From Kosakonia oryziphila (GTDB lineage Bacteria; Pseudomonadota; Gammaproteobacteria; Enterobacterales; Enterobacteriaceae), in NCBI RefSeq assembly GCF_900094795.1, contig NZ_FMBC01000013.1, forward strand, positions 34,354 to 98,353: a DNA stretch of 64,000 bases, in the 5' to 3' direction. Under the pieces are notes generated by a model. That model searched no databases, was not told the origin of the DNA, and was given only the letters and a program-made list of their open reading frames with translations. Made by a program: the position numbers and the translations under genes. Of this stretch, positions 18,057-32,307 are shown piece after piece. Numbering within the stretch: position 1 is the first letter of the stretch; the number at the start of each line of letters is the position of its first letter.

Positions 18057-18590
18057 TTGAGCACGACGAACTTTGATCACCACATTTATATCCTGATGGG
18101 CGTTTCAGGCAGTGGCAAATCTGCTGTCGCCAGCGAAGTGGCGCATCAGTTACATGCCGCGTTTCTCGATGGCGATTTCCTCCATCCGCGCAGCAATATC
18201 ATGAAAATGGCTTCCGGCGAACCGCTCAACGACGACGACCGCAAACCGTGGTTGCAGGCGCTGAACGATGCCGCTTTCGCCATGCAGCGCACTAATAAAG
18301 TGTCGCTGATTGTTTGCTCAGCGCTGAAAAAGCACTATCGCGACCTGCTGCGCGACGGTAACCCGAACCTCTCCTTCATCTATATGAAAGGGGATTTCGA
18401 CGTTATCGAAAGCCGTCTGAAGGCGCGTAAAGGCCACTTCTTTAAAACGCAAATGCTGGTCACGCAGTTTGACACCCTTGAAGAGCCGGGTGCTGACGAG
18501 CGCGACGTTCTGGTTGTTGATATCGACCAGCCGCTGGAAGGTGTTGTTGCCAGCACCATTGAGATTATTAGCAAAGGCAATGTGCAGTGA
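18057..18590 (+). CDS. gntK: Thermoresistant gluconokinase GntK
   Basis: 177 aa (E. coli 175). It phosphorylates gluconate to 6-phosphogluconate, which enters the Entner-Doudoroff or pentose phosphate route. The P-loop is GVSGSGKS (residues 15-22), LDGDFLHPRSN follows with the gluconate-binding region, and CSALKKHYRDLLR matches the lid. The start is TTG at 18057 (LSTTNFD read as MSTTNFD), spaced 6 bases from GGGGG, which matches the E. coli N-terminus; another TTG at 18042 lies before the ribosome binding site. The gntU start overlaps its stop (GTGA). Confidence 0.95.
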   Translation: MSTTNFDHHIYILMGVSGSGKSAVASEVAHQLHAAFLDGDFLHPRSNIMKMASGEPLNDDDRKPWLQALNDAAFAMQRTNKVSLIVCSALKKHYRDLLRDGNPNLSFIYMKGDFDVIESRLKARKGHFFKTQMLVTQFDTLEEPGADERDVLVVDIDQPLEGVVASTIEIISKGNVQ

Positions 18591-19927
18591 GTACATTAAC
18601 ACTGGTTTTAACAGCAGTCGGCTCCGTGCTGTTGCTGCTGTTTTTAGTGATGAAAGCGCGCATGCACGCTTTCGTCGCTTTGATGGTGGTTTCTATTGGT
18701 GCAGGGCTTTTTTCCGGTATGCCGCTGATTAAGATCGCGCAGACTATGGAAAAAGGGATGGGTGGAACGCTCGGCTTTTTGGCGATTGTAGTCGCGCTTG
18801 GCGCAATGTTCGGCAAAATCCTGCATGAAACCGGGGCGGTGGACCAAATTGCCGTCAAGATGCTGAAATCTTTCGGCCACAGCCGCGCGCATTATGCGAT
18901 TGGACTGGCCGGGCTGATTTGCGCATTGCCGCTGTTTTTTGAAGTGGCAATTGTGTTGCTGATTAGCGTGGCTTTCTCAATGGCACGCCACACGGGTACC
19001 AACCTGGTTAAACTGGTGATTCCACTGTTTGCCGGTGTTGCGGCAGCGGCAGCGTTTCTGCTGCCGGGGCCAGCGCCGATGCTGCTGGCTTCGCAGATGC
19101 ACGCTGATTTCGGCTGGATGATCCTGATTGGCCTGTGCGCGGCCATTCCAGGTATGCTGATTGCCGGCCCGCTGTGGGGCAACTTCATCAGCCGTTATGT
19201 TGAATTGCACATTCCTGATGAGGTGAGCGAGCCGCATCTTGGCGAAGGCAAAATGCCGTCCTTCGCCTTCAGCTTGTCGCTGATCCTGCTGCCGCTGGTG
19301 CTGGTAGGGATGAAGACAATTGCTGCGCGTTTCGTTACTGAAGGTAGCAACCTGTACAACTGGCTGGAATTTATCGGTCATCCGTTCACCGCGATCCTTG
19401 TGGCGTGCCTGGTGGCGATTTACGGCCTGGCGATGCGTCAGGGGATGCCGAAAGATCGCGTTATGGAAATCTGCGGCCACGCGTTGCAACCGGCGGGCAT
19501 TATTTTGCTGGTGATTGGTGCGGGCGGCGTGTTCAAACAGGTACTGGTTGACTCAGGCGTGGGTCCGGCTTTGGGTGAAGCGCTGACCGGTATGGGTCTG
19601 CCTATCGCTATTACCTGCTTCGTGCTGGCGGCGGCGGTGCGCATTATTCAGGGTTCTGCAACCGTTGCTTGTCTGACGGCAGTTGGTCTGGTGATGCCGG
19701 TTATTGAACAGTTGCATTTCAACGGCGCGCAACTGGCGGCACTCTCCATCTGTATCGCGGGTGGTTCAATCGTAGTGAGCCACGTGAACGACGCGGGTTT
19801 CTGGCTGTATGGCCGTTTTACCGGCGCAACCGAAGCACAAACGCTGAAGACCTGGACAATGATGGAAACCATTCTCGGCACCACCGGTGCCATTATCGGG
19901 ATGATTGCTTTCACGTTGTTGAGTTAA
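18587..19927 (+). CDS. gntU: Low-affinity gluconate permease GntU
   Basis: 446 aa, as in E. coli. It is a GntP-family proton-coupled gluconate transporter with about 12-14 membrane segments. Family landmarks are LGAMFGKILHETGAVDQIA near residue 65, ALPLFFEVAIVLL, and GGSIVVSHVNDAGFW near residue 400. It starts with GTG (18587) overlapping the gntK stop, so it is coupled to the kinase. It is paralogous to GntT at 44063-45379. A TGGCCCAGT/ACTGGGCCA hairpin follows the stop. Confidence 0.96.
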   Translation: MSTLTLVLTAVGSVLLLLFLVMKARMHAFVALMVVSIGAGLFSGMPLIKIAQTMEKGMGGTLGFLAIVVALGAMFGKILHETGAVDQIAVKMLKSFGHSRAHYAIGLAGLICALPLFFEVAIVLLISVAFSMARHTGTNLVKLVIPLFAGVAAAAAFLLPGPAPMLLASQMHADFGWMILIGLCAAIPGMLIAGPLWGNFISRYVELHIPDEVSEPHLGEGKMPSFAFSLSLILLPLVLVGMKTIAARFVTEGSNLYNWLEFIGHPFTAILVACLVAIYGLAMRQGMPKDRVMEICGHALQPAGIILLVIGAGGVFKQVLVDSGVGPALGEALTGMGLPIAITCFVLAAAVRIIQGSATVACLTAVGLVMPVIEQLHFNGAQLAALSICIAGGSIVVSHVNDAGFWLYGRFTGATEAQTLKTWTMMETILGTTGAIIGMIAFTLLS

Positions 19928-19933
19928 GCTGCA

Positions 19934-19963
19934 TGGCCCAGTGGCAAGATGCTTACTGGGCCA
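19934..19963. terminator. Hairpin after gntU
   Basis: TGGCCCAGT (19934-19942) and ACTGGGCCA (19955-19963) are perfectly complementary, followed by AAAATAGTTATT. It lies between convergent gntU and hicB and probably ends gntU transcription, without a classical T-run. Confidence 0.55.
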
Positions 19964-20006
19964 AAATAGTTATTCCTTCTTTCATTTCCTGTTGGCGCGG
20001 CAAGCG

Positions 20007-20444
20007 CTACTTATTCGCCAGTTCGTGGCGAGCTGCCTGCGCCAGAAAATGGCTTCGGTCTTTATAAACAGCGCGTTTATCCTGAATAAAACCATCAATA
20101 CGCTTAATCAGCACATCCGGTAAGGTGATATTCACTCGCTGCTGTTTGCCTTCAAACCCTGACAAATCGACGTCAATCATGAACCAGGAATCACAGTGCG
20201 TGTAATCCGGGTTCGCGGCATACACCATGTAGCCAGCATCGGTTATATCCTTCACTGAATGCGCGCCGTTTAACATCATCTCTTCAATAATGCTGAGAAT
20301 GGCCTCGCGAGCCATCACCGGGATATCAATCTGCTCATCAGCAGCGGAAACACAGCCGTAGTCGAATTGATCGAAAGCCGGAACTGCAATGCCATACGCA
20401 GTATCTGCATCTTTAGGTGATTCAACCCCGACAGAGAAAAACAT
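20007..20444 (-). CDS. hicB: HicB-family antitoxin
   Basis: 145 aa. The N-terminal part (FFSVGVESPKDADTAYGIAVP) is the degraded RNase H-like HicB domain, and the C-terminal part (QRVNITLPDVLIKRIDGFI, then DRSHFLAQAARHEL) is a ribbon-helix-helix DNA-binding domain, so it should both bind HicA and autoregulate. The start at 20444 (MFFSVG) is fixed by GGAGG seven bases upstream; a possible ATG four codons earlier overlaps that site. It is read after hicA on the same strand. It appears intact although the toxin gene is frameshifted. K-12 has no hicAB at this position. Confidence 0.88.
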   Translation of the reverse strand: MFFSVGVESPKDADTAYGIAVPAFDQFDYGCVSAADEQIDIPVMAREAILSIIEEMMLNGAHSVKDITDAGYMVYAANPDYTHCDSWFMIDVDLSGFEGKQQRVNITLPDVLIKRIDGFIQDKRAVYKDRSHFLAQAARHELANK

Positions 20445-20468
20445 AGTTACCTCCATAGTCGGCGGGGA

Positions 20469-20638
20469 TTAGATCCCCGCCATTTTTTTGATTGATCTGA
20501 CCGTTCCCAGAGGTAAATCCTTCTTTGGATGCGGTACAGGAAAGGTTTTCCCCGTGATGGGTGACCACCAGATCTGATGTGCCGCTGAAGAACACAACCG
20601 GCGGCGATCAGTTCTTTCAACAGGTCAGCAGATTTCAT
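20469..20638 (-). pseudogene. hicA: HicA toxin gene, frameshifted by about 13 bp deletion
   Basis: The first 20 codons read MKSADLLKELIAAGCVLQRH, the typical HicA N-terminus. The next frame then continues QIWWSPITGKTFPV, PHPKKDLPLG, TVRSIKKMAGI and stops at 20471-20469, a complete HicA C-terminus. Joining both needs KGSH-H between them, the motif with the catalytic histidine, about 13 bp that are missing at roughly 20575-20581. The remaining gene is 170 bp against 183 for a 60-aa HicA. The shifted reading frame runs on for 63 codons with no family match. The start is ATG 20638 behind GGGAGG. An mRNA interferase is therefore very probably not made. Confidence 0.85.
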
Positions 20639-20661
20639 AGGTCCTCCCTAACCCAAAAATC

Positions 20662-20680
20662 ATTATACACACATATACAC
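20662..20680 (-). promoter_or_regulatory. hicAB promoter with candidate HicB operator
   Basis: On the minus strand TGTGTATAATG gives an extended -10 box (TATAAT at 20667-20662) 24 bp before the hicA start. The plus-strand sequence TATACAC-ACA-TATACAC (20664-20680) is a 7-bp direct repeat spaced 10 bp, one helical turn, overlapping that -10. Ribbon-helix-helix antitoxins bind such repeats, so I infer an autoregulatory operator. Confidence 0.5.
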
Positions 20681-20708
20681 ACGAACGGAGGGCGGAGATG
20701 CGGCGGGC

Positions 20709-21302
20709 TTAACCCTTCATCCACACCCGAATGCCGTCGAGGAACATCTGGGTGGCGAGCATCACCAGAATCAATCCCATCAGGCGTTCCAGTGCATTCA
20801 CCCCTTTCTCGCCGAGCAGGCGTAAAAACAGCGTCGATTGCAGCAAAATGGCGACCGTACCGCCCCAGGCGATTAATAGCGCAATCACCAGATGACTCAT
20901 TTGGTTTGGATACTGATGTGAAAGCAGCATCAGCGTTGCCAGCAGCGTAGGGCCAGCGACCAGCGGGATCGCCAGCGGCACGATAAACGGTTCTTCACCG
21001 GCAGGCAGGCCGGAACTGCTGCCGGTTTCGCTGGGGAAGATCATCTTAATGGCGATCAGGAACAGAATGATGCCGCCGGAAATCGATACCGTTTCCGCGC
21101 GTAAATTAAGCAGCGCGAGGATTTTTTCCCCGGCAAACAGGAAAATAAACATCACCAGCAGGGCGATCAGCAGCTCGCGGATCATAATCGCCCGGCGGCG
21201 TTTCGGCTCGGTATGTTTTAACACCGACATAAAGATGGGCAGGTTGCCTAATGGATCCATTATCAGGATCAACAACACCGCTGCGGAGATGATTTCACTC
21301 AT
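20709..21302 (-). CDS. yhgN: MarC-family inner-membrane protein YhgN
   Basis: 197 aa, the K-12 length. It is a MarC/SnatA-type integral membrane protein with six predicted hydrophobic segments. Landmarks: LILIMDPLGNLPIFMS near residues 10-25, LFLIAIKMIFP near residue 80, and the PLAIPLVAGP motif near residue 110. Proposed roles of this family include amino acid export, but none is established for YhgN. It is divergent from asd, with 175 bp between starts. Confidence 0.93.
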   Translation of the reverse strand: MSEIISAAVLLILIMDPLGNLPIFMSVLKHTEPKRRRAIMIRELLIALLVMFIFLFAGEKILALLNLRAETVSISGGIILFLIAIKMIFPSETGSSSGLPAGEEPFIVPLAIPLVAGPTLLATLMLLSHQYPNQMSHLVIALLIAWGGTVAILLQSTLFLRLLGEKGVNALERLMGLILVMLATQMFLDGIRVWMKG

Positions 21303-21477
21303 TTATTATTATCCCTGACGCTGGCGGCAAACTTGCAGTAATTAGCCGCGTTTCTGATGCATTCGCTATCATTGATTAATTTCACTTGCGACTTTGGCTG
21401 CATTTTGTAATGTGAGCACTGGCCCAGTGGGATACTGGTACACATCTTCAGCACATACCTCTGCAGGAACTTTCGCT

Positions 21478-22584
21478 ATGAAAAATGTTGGTTTTATCGG
21501 CTGGCGTGGAATGGTCGGCTCTGTACTCATGCAACGCATGGTTGAGGAGCGCGATTTCGACGCCATTCGCCCTGTCTTCTTTTCCACTTCCCAGTTTGGG
21601 CAGGCTGCACCGGCGTTTGGCGGCCATGCAGCAGGTACGCTTCAGGATGCGTTCAATCTGGAAGCGCTGAAGGCACTCGACATCATTGTCACCTGCCAGG
21701 GCGGCGATTATACCAATGAAATCTATCCAAAGCTCCGTGAAAGCGGCTGGCAGGGCTACTGGATCGACGCAGCATCTTCTTTACGCATGAAAGATGACGC
21801 CATTATTATCCTCGACCCGGTTAACCAGGCGGTTATCAATGATGGCCTGAATAATGGCATCAAAACTTTTGTTGGCGGTAACTGTACCGTCAGCCTGATG
21901 CTGATGTCGCTGGGCGGTCTGTTCGCCAACGATCTGGTGGAATGGGCCTCTGTAGCAACCTACCAGGCAGCGTCCGGTGGCGGTGCGCGTCATATGCGCG
22001 AACTGCTGACCCAGATGGGCCAGTTGCACAGCCATGTAGCGGCAGAGCTGGCGGATCCGGCTTCGGCTATCCTCGATATTGAGCGCAAAGTCACAGCATT
22101 GACCCGCAGCGGCGAACTGCCGGTTGATAACTTCGGCGTACCGCTGGCGGGCAGCCTGATCCCGTGGATCGACAAACAGCTCGATAACGGCCAGAGCCGC
22201 GAAGAGTGGAAAGGCCAGGCCGAAACCAACAAAATTCTCAACACGGCGTCCACCATTCCGGTTGACGGTCTGTGCGTACGTATCGGCGCGCTGCGCTGCC
22301 ATAGCCAGGCGTTTACCATCAAACTGAAAAAAGACGTGTCAATTCCGACGGTGGAAGAGCTGCTGGCTGCGCACAACCCGTGGGCAAAAGTGGTGCCGAA
22401 CGATCGCGAAATCAGCATGCGTGAGCTGACGCCTGCGGCTGTCACTGGTACGCTGACCACGCCGGTTGGCCGTCTGCGCAAACTGAACATGGGGCCGGAG
22501 TTCCTCTCCGCCTTTACTGTTGGTGACCAGCTTTTGTGGGGCGCTGCGGAACCATTGCGTCGAATGTTGCGCCAATTGGCATAA
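21478..22584 (+). CDS. asd: Aspartate-semialdehyde dehydrogenase Asd
   Basis: 368 aa (E. coli 367). It reduces aspartyl phosphate to aspartate semialdehyde for lysine, diaminopimelate, threonine and methionine synthesis, and is essential. The NADP-binding GWRGMVGS is at residues 8-15, the catalytic cysteine is Cys136 in GGNCTVSLM, and the catalytic histidine is in RCHSQAFT near residue 275. [14 protein letters not shown] is the substrate region. I use ATG 21478 (MKNVGFIG) rather than an in-frame start 28 codons upstream. A strong terminator follows at 22595-22625. Confidence 0.97.
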   Translation: MKNVGFIGWRGMVGSVLMQRMVEERDFDAIRPVFFSTSQFGQAAPAFGGHAAGTLQDAFNLEALKALDIIVTCQGGDYTNEIYPKLRESGWQGYWIDAASSLRMKDDAIIILDPVNQAVINDGLNNGIKTFVGGNCTVSLMLMSLGGLFANDLVEWASVATYQAASGGGARHMRELLTQMGQLHSHVAAELADPASAILDIERKVTALTRSGELPVDNFGVPLAGSLIPWIDKQLDNGQSREEWKGQAETNKILNTASTIPVDGLCVRIGALRCHSQAFTIKLKKDVSIPTVEELLAAHNPWAKVVPNDREISMRELTPAAVTGTLTTPVGRLRKLNMGPEFLSAFTVGDQLLWGAAEPLRRMLRQLA

Positions 22585-22594
22585 GCGAAAAATA

Positions 22595-22625
22595 AAAAAA
22601 GGGTGCTTCGGCACCTTTTTTTATA
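22595..22625 (+). terminator. Intrinsic terminator of asd
   Basis: The hairpin AAGGGTGC-TTCG-GCACCTT carries an A-run before and a T-run after it, a textbook tetraloop terminator, immediately after the asd stop. Confidence 0.92.
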
Positions 22626-22840
22626 AGTTTTTGCCGGAAAATGTCGTTGATGGGTTTATTTTTTCAGGAGTTGAAAAGTGTTGGCTATGCTTTAAGTAAG
22701 GTGTCTGAACACCTTGCCTGAAAGCGGGACGGAGCATTGAGGATGCACACATTTGTGCTGCTCCGTTCAGGTTCAAAAAGTATCGCAACCGTGTTAAATG
22801 ACGGTGGAAAGCGCGATACCACCATAACAGGATGAAAGCC

Positions 22841-25027
22841 ATGTCTGTTTACATTGACAGAGACGTGATTAACGCACTAATTTCCGGCCATTTTGCTGAT
22901 CCTTTTTCCGTTCTTGGCATGCATTGTACCGATGCCGGTGTTGAAGTTCGCGCTCTGTTGCCTGACGCCACTGAGGTGTGGGTCATTGAGCCGAAAACCG
23001 GGCGCAAAGTGGGACAACTGGAGTGCCTGGATTCACGGGGCTTCTTCAGCGGCGTGATGGGGCGCCGCAAAAATCCTTTCCGTTATCAATTTGCCGTGGT
23101 CTGGCATGGTCAGCAGAATCTGATTGATGATCCTTATCGTTTCGGCCCGCTGTTGCAGGATCTGGATAGCTGGCTGCTCAGTGAAGGAACGCATATGCGT
23201 CCTTATGAAACGCTGGGTGCGCATGCCGATACGATGGATGGCGTAGTTGGAACGCGATTCGCCGTCTGGGCGCCGAATGCACAGCGGGTTTCGGTGGTTG
23301 GGCAGTTCAACTACTGGGACGGCCGCCGTCATCCGATGCGCCTGCGTCGTGAAAGCGGGATTTGGGAGCTATTCATCCCTGGCGCGCTAAATGGTCAGCT
23401 CTACAAATTCGAGATCCGTGATGCAAACGGCAGGTTGAAAATTAAGGCCGATCCCTATGCCTTTGAAGCCCAGATGCGTCCGGATAGTGCTTCGTTGATC
23501 TGCGGTCTGCCAGGTAAGAAAACCCAGAGTGATGAGCGTAAACGGGCAAACCAGTTTGATGCGCCAATCAGTATTTATGAAGTGCATTTGGGTTCCTGGC
23601 GTCGCCATACCGACAACAACTTCTGGCTCAGTTATCGTGAATTGGCCGATCAACTGGTGCCGTATGCCAAATGGATGGGATTTACCCACCTTGAATTAAT
23701 GCCAGTGAATGAGCACCCCTTTGATGGCAGTTGGGGTTATCAGCCGACCGGACTGTACGCGCCGACCCGCCGCTTTGGCACCCGCGATGATTTTCTGCAC
23801 TTCATTCATACTGCCCATGCCGCCGGGCTGGGGGTGATCCTCGACTGGGTGCCGGGTCATTTTCCGTCGGACGATTTTGGCCTTGCAGAGTTTGACGGGA
23901 CGAAATTGTATGAGCACAGCGATCCGCGAGAAGGTTATCACCAGGACTGGAACACGCTGATCTATAACTATGGGCGTCGCGAAGTGAGTAACTACCTGGT
24001 AGGTAACGCGCTTTACTGGATCGAACGCTTTGGTATTGATGCGCTGCGCGTCGATGCGGTGGCCTCGATGATCTACCGTGACTACAGCCGCAAAGAGGGT
24101 GAGTGGATCCCCAATGAGTACGGCGGCCGTGAAAACCTGGAAGCAATTGAATTTCTGCGCAACACCAACCGCATTATCGGCGAGCAGGCGCCTGGCGTCG
24201 TCAGTATGGCGGAAGAGTCCACCGATTTTGCCGGCGTTTCGCGGCCGCCTTCTCAGGGCGGACTGGGTTTCTGGTACAAGTGGAATCTGGGCTGGATGCA
24301 CGACACGCTGGACTACATGAAGCTCGATCCGGTGTATCGCAAGTACCACCACGATAAGCTCACTTTCGGCATCCTCTACAACTACAGCGAAAACTTTATC
24401 CTGCCGCTGTCCCATGACGAAGTAGTTCATGGCAAGAAATCGATCCTCGACAGAATGCCCGGCGATGCCTGGCAAAAGTTTGCCAACCTGCGTGCTTACT
24501 ACGCGTGGATGTGGGCTTTTCCTGGCAAAAAATTACTGTTTATGGGCAACGAATTTGCCCAGGGACGCGAGTGGAACCACGACGGCAGCCTGGACTGGCA
24601 TCTTCTTGAGGGCGGCGATAACTGGCACCACGGTGTACAGCGGCTGGTGCGCGACATGAACCATTTCTACCGTCACCACAAGGCGCTGCATGAACTGGAT
24701 TTTGACCCGTACGGGTTTGAATGGCTGGTGGTGGATGATCATGAAGCGTCGGTGTTTGTCTTTGTCCGGCGCGACAAACAGGGCAACGAAATCATTGTCG
24801 CCAGTAATTTCACGCCGGTGCCGCGCCACGATTATCGCTTTGGTATCAATCAGCCCGGCCGCTGGCGCGAGGAGTTAAATACCGATTCGATGCACTACCA
24901 CGGCAGCAATACCGGTAATGGCGGCGTGGTACACAGCGATGCGATTGCTAACCGGGGGCGTGAACACTCGCTGCTGCTGACGTTACCGCCGCTGGCGACT
25001 ATATGGCTGGTGCGGGAGGGGGAATGA
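22841..25027 (+). CDS. glgB: Glycogen branching enzyme GlgB
   Basis: 728 aa, the E. coli length. It is a GH13 enzyme that cuts alpha-1,4 chains and re-attaches them as alpha-1,6 branches. Domain order: N1 (residues 1-105), CBM48 (about 115-225, [13 protein letters not shown]), catalytic barrel, and C-terminal beta domain. Catalytic residues are the Asp in [11 protein letters not shown] (about 405), the Glu in MAEEST (about 458), and the Asp in LSHDEVVHG (about 526). I choose MSVYIDRD at 22841, preceded by GGATG, over an ATG three codons earlier. It heads glgBXCAP, and glgX overlaps its stop (ATGA). Confidence 0.97.
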   Translation: MSVYIDRDVINALISGHFADPFSVLGMHCTDAGVEVRALLPDATEVWVIEPKTGRKVGQLECLDSRGFFSGVMGRRKNPFRYQFAVVWHGQQNLIDDPYRFGPLLQDLDSWLLSEGTHMRPYETLGAHADTMDGVVGTRFAVWAPNAQRVSVVGQFNYWDGRRHPMRLRRESGIWELFIPGALNGQLYKFEIRDANGRLKIKADPYAFEAQMRPDSASLICGLPGKKTQSDERKRANQFDAPISIYEVHLGSWRRHTDNNFWLSYRELADQLVPYAKWMGFTHLELMPVNEHPFDGSWGYQPTGLYAPTRRFGTRDDFLHFIHTAHAAGLGVILDWVPGHFPSDDFGLAEFDGTKLYEHSDPREGYHQDWNTLIYNYGRREVSNYLVGNALYWIERFGIDALRVDAVASMIYRDYSRKEGEWIPNEYGGRENLEAIEFLRNTNRIIGEQAPGVVSMAEESTDFAGVSRPPSQGGLGFWYKWNLGWMHDTLDYMKLDPVYRKYHHDKLTFGILYNYSENFILPLSHDEVVHGKKSILDRMPGDAWQKFANLRAYYAWMWAFPGKKLLFMGNEFAQGREWNHDGSLDWHLLEGGDNWHHGVQRLVRDMNHFYRHHKALHELDFDPYGFEWLVVDDHEASVFVFVRRDKQGNEIIVASNFTPVPRHDYRFGINQPGRWREELNTDSMHYHGSNTGNGGVVHSDAIANRGREHSLLLTLPPLATIWLVREGE

Positions 25028-27000
25028 CGAAGCTGACGGTGGGGCAACCCTTGCCGCCCGGTGCAGAAGTGCTGGCAGGCGGCGTTAATTTTACGCTGTT
25101 TTCCGCTCATGCGGAGCGCGTCGAGTTGTGCCTGTTCGATGACGAAGGTAACGAACAGCGCGTCGATCTGCCTGGCCGCACCGGGGATATCTGGCACGGT
25201 TTTCTCAGCGGCGCAAAGCCCGGCCTGCACTATGGCTACCGCGTACATGGCCCCTGGGAACCAGCGCAAGGGCATCGTTTTAATCCGGCAAAACTTTTGC
25301 TCGACCCCTGCGCGAAGCGCGTCGACGGCGAGGCCGTTGACAACCCGCTATTCCACAGCGGCCATGATTCACCGGATCCTCACGATAACGCCTCGCTTGG
25401 CTTGCGCAGTGTGGTGGTTCATGACGCGTTCGACTGGCAAGGTGACACGCCGCCGCGCACGCCGTGGGGCAATACCGTCATTTACGAAGCGCACGTCAAA
25501 GGGCTCACCTGGCTTCATCCTCAGTTAACGGAAAATATCCGTGGCACTTATAAGGCGCTTGGGCATCCATTGATGATTGGCTGGTTTAAGCAGCTTGGTA
25601 TCACCGCGCTGGAACTGCTGCCCGTTGCCCATTTTGCCAGTGAGCCGCGCCTGCAACGGCTGGGGCTTTCTAATTACTGGGGCTATAACCCATTGGCACC
25701 GTTTGCGCTCCATCCGCACTATGCCAGCAATCCGCAACAAGCCATCAATGAGTTTCGCGAAGCGGTGAGGGCGCTGCATCAGGCGGGGATCGAAGTGATC
25801 CTCGATATTGTGCTTAATCACAACGCTGAAACCGATCTCGATGGGCCGACTTTCTCTCTGCGCGGCGTTGATAACAGTACCTATTATTGGATCAGAGACG
25901 ATGGCGATTACCACAACTGGAGCGGATGCGGCAACACGCTGAATCTGAGCCACCCCGCAGGCGTGGACTATGCGCATGCCTGCTTGCGCTACTGGGTGGA
26001 GACATTCCACGTTGACGGTTTTCGCTTCGATCTGGCGACTGTGATGGGACGCACACCGGATTTCGATCCGCAGGCGCCGCTGTTTACCGCAATCAAAAAC
26101 GATCCGCTGCTTTGCGATCTGAAACTGATCGCCGAGCCGTGGGATATCGGTCCTGGCGGCTACCAGGTAGGGAATTTCCCCGCGCCGTTTGCCGAATGGA
26201 ACGATCATTTCCGCGACGTGACACGTCGGTTTTGGCTGGAACAGTCGCTATCGCTGGGCGAGTTAGCCAGGCGGTTTGCTGCCTCCAGCGATCTGTTTAA
26301 ACGTGCGGGCCGTTTGCCGTCGGCTTCGATCAATCTGATCACCGCGCATGATGGTTTTACCTTGCGTGATTGCGTCTGCTTTAGCCACAAACATAACGAG
26401 GCGAACGGCGAGGACAATCGCGACGGCACCGACAACAATCACAGCAATAATCATGGACACGAAGGATTGGGTGGCAGTTTTGATGTGGTCGAACGGCGGC
26501 GCACCAGTGTGCATGCTCTGCTGACCACGTTGCTGCTTTCTCAAGGAACACCGATGCTGATGGCCGGAGATGAACTGGGACACAGCCAGCACGGTAATAA
26601 CAATGCGTACTGTCAGGATAACGTGCTGACATGGCTGAGTTGGCAGCACTCGGATAGCTGGCTAATGCACTTCACTGCCACGCTTATCCAGTTACGTCAA
26701 CGGATCCCCGCATTGACGCGCAACGTCTGGTGGGAAGAAGGGGACGGCAGCGTAGCCTGGCTGGATCATGCCGGACAACCGTTGACGATGCAGGCGTGGC
26801 AGCATGGCGCTTTGCGCTTACAAATTCTGCTCTCCGATACGGTTTTAATCGCCATTAATGCAACCAGCGATGTTGCTGAAATGGTTTTGCCCCAAGGGGG
26901 ATGGCACGCCATTCCTCCCTTTGCCGGAGAGGACAATCCGGTAGTGGTAACTGCCTGGCATGGGCCTGCGCATGGAGTTTGCGTTTTTCAGCGGTCATAA
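25024..27000 (+). CDS. glgX: Glycogen debranching enzyme GlgX
   Basis: 658 aa (E. coli 657). It is a GH13_11 enzyme that removes short alpha-1,6 branches left after phosphorylase action on glycogen. The CBM48 domain comes first ([19 protein letters not shown]), then the barrel. Catalytic residues are the Asp in [10 protein letters not shown], the Glu in [12 protein letters not shown], and the Asp in [10 protein letters not shown]. It starts at ATG 25024, overlapping the glgB stop. The gap to glgC is only 14 bp, so translation is likely coupled. Confidence 0.96.
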   Translation: MTKLTVGQPLPPGAEVLAGGVNFTLFSAHAERVELCLFDDEGNEQRVDLPGRTGDIWHGFLSGAKPGLHYGYRVHGPWEPAQGHRFNPAKLLLDPCAKRVDGEAVDNPLFHSGHDSPDPHDNASLGLRSVVVHDAFDWQGDTPPRTPWGNTVIYEAHVKGLTWLHPQLTENIRGTYKALGHPLMIGWFKQLGITALELLPVAHFASEPRLQRLGLSNYWGYNPLAPFALHPHYASNPQQAINEFREAVRALHQAGIEVILDIVLNHNAETDLDGPTFSLRGVDNSTYYWIRDDGDYHNWSGCGNTLNLSHPAGVDYAHACLRYWVETFHVDGFRFDLATVMGRTPDFDPQAPLFTAIKNDPLLCDLKLIAEPWDIGPGGYQVGNFPAPFAEWNDHFRDVTRRFWLEQSLSLGELARRFAASSDLFKRAGRLPSASINLITAHDGFTLRDCVCFSHKHNEANGEDNRDGTDNNHSNNHGHEGLGGSFDVVERRRTSVHALLTTLLLSQGTPMLMAGDELGHSQHGNNNAYCQDNVLTWLSWQHSDSWLMHFTATLIQLRQRIPALTRNVWWEEGDGSVAWLDHAGQPLTMQAWQHGALRLQILLSDTVLIAINATSDVAEMVLPQGGWHAIPPFAGEDNPVVVTAWHGPAHGVCVFQRS

Positions 27001-27014
27001 AAACGGAGTCTGTC

Positions 27015-28298
27015 ATGGTTAGATTAGATAAGAACGACCCTACAATGTTAGCGCGTCAGTTGCCCTTGAAATCCGTCGCCCTGATTTTGGCGGGTGGGCG
27101 TGGAACACGCCTTAAAGATTTAACAAAAAAACGCGCCAAGCCGGCGGTTCATTTCGGCGGTAAATTCCGCATCATCGATTTTGCGCTCTCCAACTGCATC
27201 AACTCCGGTATCCGTCGTATTGGGGTGATAACCCAGTATCAATCCCACACGCTGGTTCAGCATATTCAGCGCGGCTGGTCTTTCTTCAATAACGAGATGA
27301 ACGAGTTTGTCGACTTGCTGCCTGCCCAGCAGCGCGTGCATGGCGAAAACTGGTATCGCGGCACGGCAGATGCGGTGACGCAGAATCTCGATATTATTCG
27401 CCGCTATCGCGCGGAATATATCGTCATTCTGGCGGGCGACCACATTTACAAGCAGGATTACTCGCGCATGCTGCTCGACCATGTCGAAAAAGGGGCGCGT
27501 TGCACTGTGGCTTGCCTGCCGGTGCCCATTCACGAAGCAACCGCTTTTGGCGTGATGGCGGTTGATGAGCAGGACAAGGTGGTCGACTTCGTTGAAAAAC
27601 CGGCGAATCCGCCCTCTATGCCCGGCGATGAAAGCAAAGCGCTGGCCAGTATGGGGATCTACGTTTTTGATGCCGAATATCTGTACGACCTGCTGGAGGA
27701 GGATGATAAAAACGAGAACTCCAGCCATGACTTTGGTAAAGACATCATTCCGCAAATCGTCAAATCTGGCATGGCCTATGCACATCCTTTCCCACAATCC
27801 TGCGTGCAATCGGATCCGGATTCAGAACCCTATTGGCGCGATGTGGGAACGCTTGAAGCTTACTGGAAAGCGAACCTCGATTTAGCATCGGTGATGCCAG
27901 AGCTCGATATGTACGATCAAAACTGGCCTATCCGTACCTATAATCAATCTCTGCCGCCGGCGAAATTTGTGCAGGATCGATCGGGCAGTCACGGTATGAC
28001 GCTGAACTCGCTGGTTTCTGGTGGGTGCGTTATTTCGGGCTCGGTCGTTGTGCAGTCGGTGTTGTTTAATCGTGTACGCGTTAACTCCTTCTGCAATATC
28101 GATTCGTCGATATTATTGCCGGAAGTCTGGATAGGACGCTCCTGCCGTTTGCGCCGCTGCATTATCGACAGAGGCTGTGTGATCCCGGAAGGTACAGTGA
28201 TCGGTGAAAACGCAGAAGAAGACGCGCGCCGATTTTACCGCTCCGAAGAGGGAATTGTGCTGGTAACGCGAGAGATGCTACGCAAACTGCAAGACTGA
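27015..28298 (+). CDS. glgC: Glucose-1-phosphate adenylyltransferase GlgC
   Basis: 427 aa (E. coli 431, the last residues differ). It makes ADP-glucose from ATP and glucose-1-phosphate, the controlled step of glycogen synthesis. The nucleotide-binding [19 protein letters not shown] is at about residues 27-45, including the activator-site lysine equivalent to Lys39. FVEKPANPP contains the substrate-binding lysine near 195, and the C-terminal left-handed beta helix ([17 protein letters not shown]) starts near 330. I choose MVRLDKND at 27015, behind CGGAG, instead of a long extension inside glgX. Confidence 0.97.
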   Translation: MVRLDKNDPTMLARQLPLKSVALILAGGRGTRLKDLTKKRAKPAVHFGGKFRIIDFALSNCINSGIRRIGVITQYQSHTLVQHIQRGWSFFNNEMNEFVDLLPAQQRVHGENWYRGTADAVTQNLDIIRRYRAEYIVILAGDHIYKQDYSRMLLDHVEKGARCTVACLPVPIHEATAFGVMAVDEQDKVVDFVEKPANPPSMPGDESKALASMGIYVFDAEYLYDLLEEDDKNENSSHDFGKDIIPQIVKSGMAYAHPFPQSCVQSDPDSEPYWRDVGTLEAYWKANLDLASVMPELDMYDQNWPIRTYNQSLPPAKFVQDRSGSHGMTLNSLVSGGCVISGSVVVQSVLFNRVRVNSFCNIDSSILLPEVWIGRSCRLRRCIIDRGCVIPEGTVIGENAEEDARRFYRSEEGIVLVTREMLRKLQD

Positions 28299-28308
28299 AA
28301 AGTGAATT

Positions 28309-28343
28309 GAAACCTTGCGCGAAAGAGGTTCACACAAGGTTTC
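28309..28343 (+). repeat. Inverted repeat in the glgC-glgA gap
   Basis: GAAACCTTG (28309-28317) and CAAGGTTTC (28335-28343) are perfectly complementary and would form a 9-bp hairpin in the glg mRNA, 48 bp before glgA. There is no T-run but a CCCCCC follows. It may act as a weak attenuator or processing site. Confidence 0.5.
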
Positions 28344-28390
28344 CCCCCATGACGGTCATCCTTGCCGTATGGATTTGAACAGGAGCGATA

Positions 28391-32291
<3,901 letters not shown>

Positions 32292-32307
32292 TCACACCAA
32301 TCTATAG

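Noticed and set aside
20447..20638. A 63-codon open frame starting MKSADLLKEL that could be read as a small novel protein.
   Set aside because: After residue 20 it leaves the HicA frame; the HicA C-terminus is found in the next frame, so this is a frameshifted hicA.
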